Shown piece after piece: positions 45,538-55,109 of a stretch of DNA of 55,109 nucleotides. Position 1 is the stretch's first letter. Every line of letters starts with the position of its first letter. The stretch spans positions 1 through 55,109 of the forward strand of contig CAIKHO010000033.1 of the NCBI GenBank assembly GCA_903827245.1, written 5' to 3'. This DNA comes from an uncultured Opitutia bacterium. Lineage in GTDB: Bacteria > Verrucomicrobiota > Verrucomicrobiia > Opitutales > Opitutaceae. Position numbers and translations under genes: made by a program. Below the pieces are notes generated by a model. It did not search any database and was not told where the DNA came from. It saw nothing but the letters and a program-made list of their open reading frames with translations.

Positions 45538-45652
45538 TGTAGGAGCGGCTTTATGCCGCGATTGTCCGTTCAAACAGCCAGTCCTCGGATCGACCTCGGT
45601 ATGACTCCTGTGAAAAGGGATCGGGATCGGATTTTACAGGAGGAAATCCGAG
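45538..45652. repeat. Family A half copy followed by family B copy
   Basis: TGTAGGAGCGGCTTTATGCC at 45538 lacks its second arm. From 45595, CTCGGTATGACTCCTGTGAA pairs with TTTTACAGGAGGAAATCCGAG. With the family C copy just upstream, the whole 370-base spacer is repeat sequence. Confidence 0.8.
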
Positions 45653-45696
45653 TGAAGGCCGAGAGGGGAATCGATCCGTGACAAAATGAAACCGGG

Positions 45697-47995
<2,299 letters not shown>

Positions 47996-47999
<4 letters not shown>

Positions 48000-50900
48000 G
48001 ACTGGGAGGCGGGGCTGGCGTCGGCCGCGGGGGCGAGCTTGCGCCCATGCAGCCAGGCAAAGATCACGGGCGTAACGACGAGGATGTGGACGAGGGAGGA
48101 CAGCATTCCACCGACCACCGGGGTGGCGATGGGTTGCATGACCTCGACGCCGGTGCGGGTGCTCCAGAAAATCGGGAGCAGCCCGGCGATGGCGGTGGCG
48201 ACGGTCATGACCTTTGGACGGAGGCGGAGCCGGGCGCCGGCCTTGACGGCGGTGATGAACTCCTTGCGGTCAAGTTGAAGGTTGAACGTTGAAGGTGGAA
48301 GGTGGGGCGCGGCGCGCGCGGCGGCGGCATTTTTTACGGCGATGGCCTTCTTCACCGCCTCCTCGAGGTACACGACCATGACGACGCCGGTCTGGATGGC
48401 GGTGCCGAAGAGGGCGATGTAGCCGACCCAGACGGCGACGCTGAAGTTGAAGCCCATGAACCATTGCAGCAGCACGCCACCGGTGAGGGCGAAAGGGACG
48501 GCGAGAATCACGTGCGCGGCCTCGGTGACCGAGCGGAAGGTCAGCGTGAGGATGGCGAAGATGATCACGAGCACCACCGGCACGATCAGGCGCAGCGTCT
48601 GCCGCGCGCGAAGCTGGTTCTCGTACTGGCCGGAATACTCCACGGTCATGCCCGGATCGAGTGTCACGTAACGCGCGACACTTTTTTTCACGTCTTCGAC
48701 GAAGCTGCCGAGGTCGCGGCCGGTGACGTTGGCCTGGACGAAGGCACGGAGGCGGCCGTTCTCGCTGGCGATCTCGTTCGGTCCGGTGACGCGCTGGATG
48801 GAGGCGACCTGGCCGAGCGGGATGAACTGGCCGTCGGGCAGCGCGACGGGAAGGGCGGCGAGGCGGTCGAGGTCCTCGCGGTCGGCGCGCTCGAAGCGGA
48901 CCTGCACGGGCCAGCGCTCACGGCCCTGGATGGTGGTCGTGGCGGTCTTGCCGCCGAGGCCGGTCTCGGCGACATCGAGCACGGCTTGGACGTCGAGCCC
49001 GTAGCGGGCGAGGGCGTTGCGGTCGGCGGTGATCTCGAGGTAGGGCTTGCCCTGCACGCGGGACGGAGCGACGCCGGTGGCGCCGGGAATGCGGTTGACG
49101 ACCTGCGCGATCTCGACGGCCTTCTGCTGGAGGGCGTCGAGGTCGTTGCCGAAGATCTTGATGCCGAGCTGGGCGCGGATGCCGGTCGAGAGCATGAGGA
49201 TGCGGTTCTCGATCGGCTGGAGGAAGCCGGGCACGTAGCCGGGCACCTCGGTGAGCTTGGCGGTGAGCTCGGCGACCAACTTTTCCTTGGTCATGCCCGG
49301 GCGCCACTCGGCGGGCGGACGGAGCATGATGGTGGTCTCGATCATCTCGGCGGGAGCGGGGTCGGTGGCGGTGTCGAAGCGGCCGAGCTTGCCCGCGACG
49401 CTGGCGACCTCGGGCGTGGCGCGGATAACGCGGTCCTGCCAGGCCATGATGCGCTTGATCTCGGTCAGCGACGTGCTCGGCAGGAGCACGGGCATGAAGA
49501 GGAGCGAGCCCTCCTGGAGGGCGGGCATGAACTCAGTCCCAAACCCGGAAAGGTGACGGGAGACAGGGGACGGGAGACGGGAAAGCACCGGTTGGGGCAG
49601 GCCGAAGGCGAGGATGACGCAGAAGGCGAGGAGGGAGGCGGCGAGGGCGAGGACGGTCTTGCGGCAGCGGAGGGCCCAATCGAGAACGGGCTCGTAGAGG
49701 GCGAGGAGGCCGCGCATGACCCAGTTGCGGTTCTCGGCGTGGAAGCGGCCGCGCACGAGGAAGGTGCAGAGGACGGGCACGAGCGTGACGGCGAAGACGG
49801 TGGCGCCGATCATCGCGAACGTCTTGGTCCAGGCCAGCGGATGGAACAGCCGGCCCTCCTGGCCGGTGAGATTGAAGACGGGGATGAAGGCGAGGATGAT
49901 GATGCCCATCGCAAAGAAAATGGGCCGGCCGACCTGTTGCGAAGCGGTGAGGACGACCTGCCAGGTCTCGGCGGGCGTGAGGCGGGAGCCTTCGGTTCCG
50001 GGATGTGCAGCATCCTTCTCCGCCTCGGCCAGTTCGCAGTGGCGGATGACGTTCTCGGTCATGACGATCGCGGCGTCGACGAGCACGCCGATGGCGATCG
50101 CGATGCCGGTGAGCGACATGATGTGCGACTGGATGCCGAACTGCTTCATCAGGATGAACGCGACGAGGATCGAGGCGGGCAGAGGCAGCGTGACGATGAG
50201 GATGCTGCGGAAGTGGAAGAGGAAGATGACGTGCATCAGCGTCACGAGGATCACGGCCTCCCAGAGCGTGTGCTTGAGCGTGTCGATGGCGCGGGCGATG
50301 AGGTCGCTGCGGTCGTAGAACGGCTCGATGGTGACGCCGGGCGGGAGGCCGGCGGCGATCTGGGCGAGGCGGGCCTTGACGTCCTGGATGACCTGCCAGG
50401 CGTTCTCGCCGGAGCGCATGACGACGGCGCCGCCGACCACCTCGTGGCCGTCGACATCGAGGGCGCCGCGGCGATAGTCGCCGCCGACCTGGACGGTGGC
50501 GATGTCGCGCACGTACACGGGCACGCCGTCACGCAGCGCGAGGGAGATGTTTTCGATATCGCCAAGGGAATTGATGAGCCCGCGGCCGCGGACGATGAAC
50601 TCCATGCCGTTCTCCTCGAGCGTGCGGCCGCCGACGTTGACGTTGTTGCGGGCGAGCGCGTCGAGAACCTGCGGGAGCGAGATGCCGTACTGGCGCATGC
50701 GCAGGGACGAGACCTCGACCTGCCACTGGCGGACGAAGCCGCCGATGCCGGCGACCTCCGCGACGCCCGGGACGGCGGCGAGCTGGTAGCGCACGAAATA
50801 ATCCTGCAAGGCGCGGAGCGAACCGAGGTCGTGGCTGCCGGAGGCGTCCTTGAGGTAATACTGGTAGACCCACCCGAGCCCGGTGGCGTCGGGCCCGAGC

Positions 50901-51283
50901 CGCGGCGTGACGCCGGCGGGCAGGACGTTGCCGAGGTAGTTGAGGCGCTCGAGCGTGCGCGTGCGCGCGAAGTAGTTGTCGACGTTGTCGTCGAAGATGA
51001 CGGTTATGAGCGAGAAGCCGAACATCGACGAGGCGCGGACGGAGCGCACGCCGGCAAGACCCTGGAGGTTGACGGAGAGCGGGTAGGTGACCTGGTCCTC
51101 GATCTCCTGCGGGCTGCGGCCCTCCCAGTCGGCGAAGACGATGACCTGGTTTTCGCTCAGGTCGGGGATGGCGTCGACCGGCACGTGGCGCACGGCGAAG
51201 AGACCCCAGCCGAAGAGCAGCAGGGAGGCGCAGAGGACGAGGAAGCGGTTCTCGAGCGACCAGCGGATGAGGCGGTTGATCAT
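47996..51283 (-). CDS. cusA: RND heavy-metal efflux pump, CusA/CzcA-like
   Basis: 1095 residues, start [24 protein letters not shown]. The twelve-helix RND fold with two large periplasmic loops is clear: [58 protein letters not shown] and [16 protein letters not shown]. The [14 protein letters not shown] helix carries the proton-relay acids. It would export Cu(I)/Ag(I) from periplasm or cytoplasm with the adaptor gene 13 bases upstream. Two segments are unlike the family and encoded by repeats: about residues 567-577 before [12 protein letters not shown], and about 994-1005 ([10 protein letters not shown]). The frame stays open. Confidence 0.93.
48268..48302. repeat. AAGTTGAAGGTTGAACG repeat inside cusA
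   Basis: AAGTTGAAGGTTGAACGTTG continues as AAGGTGGAAGG. It encodes the segment PPSTFNLQL in a cytoplasmic loop near the C-terminus. Confidence 0.6.
49551..49582. repeat. GGTGACGGGAGACAGGGGACGGG repeat inside cusA
   Basis: It resembles the repeat at 38511-38580. It encodes residues [12 protein letters not shown] in a periplasmic loop, just before the conserved [11 protein letters not shown]. Confidence 0.7.
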
Positions 51284-51296
51284 GGCGGGCGGCGGG

Positions 51297-52928
51297 TCAG
51301 CGGACTTCCTCGCCGCAGTCGGCCATGGCGGAGCCGAAGAACGGGTTCTTCAGCGGCTCGCCGCGCTGCACCCAGCGGCCGGTATGAGACACGGGGGACA
51401 TGGAGCACTGGAAGATCTTCAGGCCGAGCTGGGCGCGCTGCGGCTTGAGGAGATCGGCGACCGCGGTGCTCCAAGGCTCGAAGGAGCGGCGCGCGGACTT
51501 GAGGTCGGAGCCGGGATCGAGTTTCGGCAACGCCGGATAATTTTGTGCGGCGGTGTTAACGGCGGGGAGGATGCGCAGGAAGTGCGCGTAGTCGTCACTG
51601 GCGAGGGCATCGGCGGCCTCGATGGCGGTGTTCGCCAGTGCGGCGAGGCCGGAGCCGGCGGGGGCGGGCTGGTCGCCGGGCGCGACGCTCGAAACCGGGC
51701 CGCCCGGCAGCGGCTCCGCCTCGCGGGCGAGCTGGGCCTGGGCGTCGATGAGCAGGGCGCCGTTGGTCACGACCCGCTCGCCATCGGCGAGGCCGGACAG
51801 GATCTCGACCAGGCTGTCGCCACGGCGGCCGAGGAGGAGCCGGCGCTGTTCGTAGCTGCCGTTGCCGAGGTCGACATAGGCGACTGGCCCGCCGCCGCTG
51901 TCGAGGACGGCGGAGCGCGGCGCCGCCAGCACGGTGGCGGCGTCCACCTCCACGTGGCCCTCGGCCAAGACGCGGTGCGGGAGGACGTGTTCCTCGCCGT
52001 CCATGCCGGGATGCGGATTGGGGATGATCGCGCGGACCTTGGTCGTGCGGGTGGTCTCGTTGAAGTTCGGGTCGATGAAGTCGATCGGCGCCGTGATGAC
52101 GACGCCGGGGAAGGCGCGCGTGGTGATGTCGACGGTCTCGCCGGCGCGCAGCCACGGCAGGTCCTGCTCATAGGCATCGAAGACAAACCACATGTGCGAG
52201 AAGTCGCCGATCTCGAACAGCTGGTCGCTCACCTGCACGTACTGGCCCTCGTAGACGTGCTTGGCGACGACGGTGCCGGACATCGGGGCGCGGACAGTCA
52301 GCAGCGCGGTCGGGTGCAGGGTGCGGTCCAGTTCGTCGATGTCGGGGCCGGTCAATCCGATCTCGAGCAGGCGCTCGCGCGCGGCGGCCATCTCGGCGGC
52401 GGGAATCGCGCCGGCGCCGGACTTGCGGCGCTCGACGTAGACCCGCTGGGCGGTGAGCATCTCGGTGCTGTAGATCTCGGCGAGCGGGGCGTCGGCGACG
52501 ACGCGCTGGCCGGCATAGGTGACGAACAGTTTTTCCACGCGGCCGGGAACGCGCGCGGCGAGGATGCGATGGCGGGTGTCGTCGTCATCGATGCGCCCGG
52601 TGACGCGGAGCGTGCGGGCCAGCGGCTGGCGGGAGACGCGGGTGGTGGTGACGCCGATGGTGGTGACTTGCGAGGGGGCGAGCGCGACAGTGTTGGCGGG
52701 CGCCGTGGCGGAGGCGTGGCTGGCGATGACGAGTTCCATGCCGCAGATGGTGCACTTGCCGGCGTGATCCGACTGGATCCACGGATGCATGGGGCACTGG
52801 TAGACGGCGTGAGCTACGCTCGCGAGGGGCGAGGGGGCGGGGGCGAGGGGCGCAGGCGTCGCCAGTGGCTGTCCGGCGGCAACGAACCGCAGGGAGAGAA
52901 AAAGGGAGAGGAGGAAGATGCGTTTCAT
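51297..52928 (-). CDS. cusB: RND periplasmic adaptor, CusB-like, with HMBD and DUF3347-like ends
   Basis: 543 residues from MKRIFLLSLFLSLRFVAAGQ, a signal peptide. Residues about 43-70 hold a heavy-metal-binding domain, YQCPMHPWIQ...CTICGMELV. The adaptor core follows: GRIDDDDTRHRILAARVPGR, APMSGTVVAKHVYEGQYV (lipoyl-like half) and FDAYEQDLPWLRAGETVDI. The last 110 residues (ALANTAIEAADALASDDY to FFGSAMADCGEEV) match the DUF3347/copper-binding tail with CSMSPV and a terminal Cys. It links the inner-membrane pump to an outer-membrane channel and may hand over copper. No CusC-type channel gene is present nearby. Confidence 0.92.
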   Translation of the reverse strand: MKRIFLLSLFLSLRFVAAGQPLATPAPLAPAPSPLASVAHAVYQCPMHPWIQSDHAGKCTICGMELVIASHASATAPANTVALAPSQVTTIGVTTTRVSRQPLARTLRVTGRIDDDDTRHRILAARVPGRVEKLFVTYAGQRVVADAPLAEIYSTEMLTAQRVYVERRKSGAGAIPAAEMAAARERLLEIGLTGPDIDELDRTLHPTALLTVRAPMSGTVVAKHVYEGQYVQVSDQLFEIGDFSHMWFVFDAYEQDLPWLRAGETVDITTRAFPGVVITAPIDFIDPNFNETTRTTKVRAIIPNPHPGMDGEEHVLPHRVLAEGHVEVDAATVLAAPRSAVLDSGGGPVAYVDLGNGSYEQRRLLLGRRGDSLVEILSGLADGERVVTNGALLIDAQAQLAREAEPLPGGPVSSVAPGDQPAPAGSGLAALANTAIEAADALASDDYAHFLRILPAVNTAAQNYPALPKLDPGSDLKSARRSFEPWSTAVADLLKPQRAQLGLKIFQCSMSPVSHTGRWVQRGEPLKNPFFGSAMADCGEEVR

Positions 52929-53086
52929 AAAATCAAGGGGACGGAGTGGCAGGAGGGACGGATTCCCGGAAAGGAATCGGCGGCGAAGGCTGGCGCGGGG
53001 TACGCGTTCGCCTCTGCGACGGCGTGAACGATCCGGCGACGCCGAAGCCCGGCGAAACGGACGGACACACCAAGGGCTTGGAGCCC

Positions 53087-53446
53087 TTAGAGCAGGAAGC
53101 TGCAGTGGGCCGTGAACAACGGCACACTCGCAGCGGCGACCAAGGCGGCCTGATCCGCGGCGCCGGGCACGCGAATCACCGGGGCCGGCGAAACGAAAAC
53201 GAAGAGCGTGCGGGTCAACCGCAACGCGGCGCGTGGGGTGGTCGCGCGGGAAACCAGCGCGATCCCGGCCGTTGGCGAGTTGTCCAGACGGACGGCCACG
53301 GGGGCCGGGCACTCGGGCCGGCTGCAGCAATGGTCGCCGTCGCAGCAGCAGGCCGCGGGCTCCGGCAGGACCGCCGCGAGCGCGGGCAGTGCCGGCGCAA
53401 AGGCGCAGGCGAGCATGACCACGAGAACGCTGAGGCGGCGGAACAT
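53087..53446 (-). CDS. Small secreted cysteine-rich protein
   Basis: 119 residues. A signal peptide (MFRRLSVLVVMLACAFAPAL) precedes EPAACCCDGDHCCSRPECPAP, which packs six cysteines in 14 residues. The C-terminal half is hydrophobic (VVIRVPGAADQAALVAA-like) and ends FTAHCSFLL. It lies 158 bases upstream of cusB on the same strand and is probably the first gene of the copper operon. A periplasmic copper or silver binder is a reasonable guess, but I do not know the family. Confidence 0.62.
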   Translation of the reverse strand: MFRRLSVLVVMLACAFAPALPALAAVLPEPAACCCDGDHCCSRPECPAPVAVRLDNSPTAGIALVSRATTPRAALRLTRTLFVFVSPAPVIRVPGAADQAALVAAASVPLFTAHCSFLL

Positions 53447-53558
53447 GCGGTTACCATCGGCCGGGAGCGCGGATGGCGCAAGGCGCTTTCATGGGCGAAA
53501 AATGCGATTCGCTGGGCGGAATTTGGCGTGGGGTGGAGTCGTTCAGGAGTAGGCTGCG

Positions 53559-53642
53559 TGCAGGCGATTCCGTGTATTGTAGCCGGGGTCGCTGACCCCG
53601 GACCGGGCTCGGCGAGCCCGGCTACAACGCTCATCGCCTGCA
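53559..53642. repeat. GTAGCCGGGG...CGGCTAC palindrome, family H, with outer arms
   Basis: GTAGCCGGGGTCGCTGACCC and GGGCTCGGCGAGCCCGGCTAC form the core (53579-53625). Outer arms GCAGGCGAT and ATCGCCTGC extend it to 53559-53642. Confidence 0.88.
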
Positions 53643-53667
53643 AGCAGGCTGGTCCGGACGATCCCGT

Positions 53668-54657
53668 TCACGGATTGCCCGGCGGAGTCACTGGCGTCCA
53701 CGAGGCATCGGGATCGAATGTGGTCATGGCGGCGACCTTCGCCTCGGTGTCGGGCCCGAGGTTGCACTGGTAGACCTTGCCCTGCTGATTAACGATGAAA
53801 GTCATGACGCCCGAGTCGCCCCAGCGGGCTGGATGTGCGATCAGGGCAAAGCCGGCGATCATGTTGCCGTTGATGATGTAATTGTATTTCCCGCCGGGAG
53901 CATGGGTTCCCTGGGCGGTGAGAATCCGGAAAAGATAACCGTGAAACGGCTGGGGCGGCTCGCCTTCCTTGTGCGGGCCGTACCCCTCGGCGCGAGCGCT
54001 GGCGACGAGCGGGCCCAAGGGGCTGGAATCCTCGTCGGCAGCAGGCTCCCAATAAAGTCCGTCCTTCTGTCCGGGCGTGCTCTTGATTTTCTGGGCGTAT
54101 TTGAGCACCCCGCTGGCGTCGCGGTCTTACTCGGCGTATTCCCGCTGGGCCTCGACATAGGTGCAGCAGACGCCGATCGCGGTGAGTTCGTTTTCGCCGA
54201 CGCGGCGGTTGACGATCTCATCCTTGCCGGCGGCGGTGTCGAAGAACCATTGCCCGTCCCTTTTCACGAGCGGAATGGGAAACGGCCAGTCCTGCGCGCC
54301 AATGTTAAGCACGACCTTGTCGTCGCCGACATCGGAGAATCGGCAGAATTGGGCGAGGGCTTGGGCAAAGGCGGCGTAGGCGTTGGCGTCCGCGACCTTG
54401 TCGCCGGACATCAGCTCCTGGCTATCGGGCCCGAAGATTTCGCGGAGCGCATCCCGGTCATGCGGCTGGGTGGCGGCGAGCAGGGCCTTCACCGCCTCGG
54501 CGGGCGTGGCAAACTGGCGTTGCGGCGCGGGGTTCCCAACCTGGACCGCGGCGGACGCGGGAACCGGAGCGGCGGCCGGTGCGACCGAGCAGGCGGGGTT
54601 GATCAGTGCGGCGCCGAGCAGGACGGCGGGAAAGAAAAAGCGGAGGGCGGAATTCAT
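53668..54657 (-). pseudogene. DUF2950 family protein interrupted by an in-frame TAA
   Basis: The frame runs from MNSALRFFFPAVLLGAALIN at 54657 to 53668, with one TAA at 54127-54129. Before the stop: lipoprotein-like signal, FATPAEAVKALLAATQPHD, DWPFPIPLVKRDGQWFFDT and CTYVEAQREYAE. After it, in the same frame: DRDASGVLKYAQKIKSTPGQ, KDGLYWEPAADEDSSPLGPL and FHGYLFRILTAQG, to TTFDPDASWTPV. The two parts join as an ordinary DUF2950 protein of about 329 residues. One base change from a sense codon (GAA, CAA or AAA) would explain it. It follows the DUF3300 gene by 27 bases, the usual pairing. Confidence 0.85.
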
Positions 54658-54684
54658 GGTCTCGGAAAGTTAAGGCCGGAGGGC

Positions 54685-55109
54685 TCAGTTTCTCTTACGC
54701 TCGGGATCACGGTCACCGCTGGGACCCCCGGTACCACCGGAGCCGCCGCGTGGCTGGGGCGCCGGGGGGGCGGGCCGGTTGGCGGGGGCCGGGCTGGCCG
54801 GCCGGCTTTGCTGGCGGCTCGTCTGGCCGCGCTCGCTGGCGGCACGGGCATCGCTACCGCGATTGTAACCGCCGAATGCGGTGGGAGGGGCGGGTGCCGG
54901 CCGCGGGGCCACGATGGGCTGCCGGGTCGGGTTGGCGGGGGGATAACCGCGAAAATCAGGGCGGGCAGTGACCGGCGGACCGGCTGGGGGACGGAGGACC
55001 TGGATGCCGGACGGACCGCGGTTCTGGGGCGGACGCATCGGGGCACCGGCCAGAGGAACCGGGTGAACGACCCCGGGCCGCGGTTGATTCATGTGGATCG
55101 GGCGCGACG
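54685..55109 (-). CDS. DUF3300 family protein, C-terminal part (cut by window edge)
   Basis: The 3' end of a gene that continues past the right edge; the frame is open across it, so the ATG at 55092 is internal. The visible 141 residues are rich in proline, arginine and glutamine (RPAPAPPTAFGGYNRGSDAR, AASERGQTSRQQS). FGGYNRGSDARAASERGQ matches the conserved C-terminal motif of DUF3300 proteins. DUF3300 genes are commonly followed by DUF2950, as here. Function unknown. Confidence 0.8.
   Translation of the reverse strand, partial: SRPIHMNQPRPGVVHPVPLAGAPMRPPQNRGPSGIQVLRPPAGPPVTARPDFRGYPPANPTRQPIVAPRPAPAPPTAFGGYNRGSDARAASERGQTSRQQSRPASPAPANRPAPPAPQPRGGSGGTGGPSGDRDPERKRN

Noticed and set aside
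48302-51448. 1048-codon open frame on the plus strand opposite cusA
   Set aside because: It is antisense to a clear RND pump and is very rich in Gly, Glu, Asp and Arg with no membrane segments or domains. High GC keeps antisense frames open.

Overview
The window reads as a single chromosomal segment from a high-GC, Gram-negative bacterium. Opitutaceae (Verrucomicrobiota) is my best guess. The grounds are the overall GC, Tat-exported enzymes, DUF2142, DUF983, DUF2950 and DUF3300 proteins, and above all many short palindromic repeats between genes. The taxonomic guess is inference; no rRNA gene is present to test it. I found no tRNA, rRNA, transposase, phage gene or CRISPR array.

Layout. 1-1628: a glycosyltransferase cut by the edge and a DUF2142 membrane protein. 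1977-5130: a chromate transporter (ChrA) converging on a sufU-sufS iron-sulfur pair. 5326-10517: six co-directional genes (two small EamA-like membrane proteins, a FemAB/GNAT-like acyltransferase, an alpha/beta hydrolase, a HAD phosphatase and a class III aminotransferase), tightly packed in two blocks; this is the best candidate for an undescribed pathway. 10663-13845: an L,D-transpeptidase, a luciferase-like oxidoreductase overlapping a Blc-type lipocalin, and a cysteine-cluster protein. 14045-22384: an ABC exporter, a J-domain/M50-like fusion, a DUF983 protein, a secreted esterase, a fosmidomycin-resistance-type MFS exporter and a small lipoprotein. 22756-28744: a membrane spermidine-synthase-like protein, a LemA/TPM/TPM gene set, a glycine-zipper lipoprotein, and a small ORF preceded by a perfect terminator and a possible leader peptide. 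28981-37669: secreted hydrolases (alpha/beta hydrolase, Tat-exported barrel protein, SMP-30 lactonase, esterase), a TonB-like protein, a methyltransferase and a remnant of an L7/L12-like domain. 37957-42521: a WD40 protein, a COG0523 GTPase and a DegP/HtrA protease. 42714-55109: a two-component system followed by a copper/silver efflux set on the opposite strand (adaptor CusB, RND pump CusA, P1B ATPase), then a DUF3300/DUF2950 pair.

Two genes are broken as sequenced. The P1B ATPase has a one-base deficit in a run of six A. The DUF2950 gene has an in-frame TAA. Either could be a sequencing error, a real mutation or recoding.

The most striking non-gene feature is the density of short dispersed palindromes. 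At least a dozen sequence families are visible; several occur two to seven times within this 55 kb and some are nested inside one another. Some lie inside coding sequence without breaking the frame: three different repeats sit in the same turn of three consecutive WD40 blades, and two sit in the CusA-like pump.
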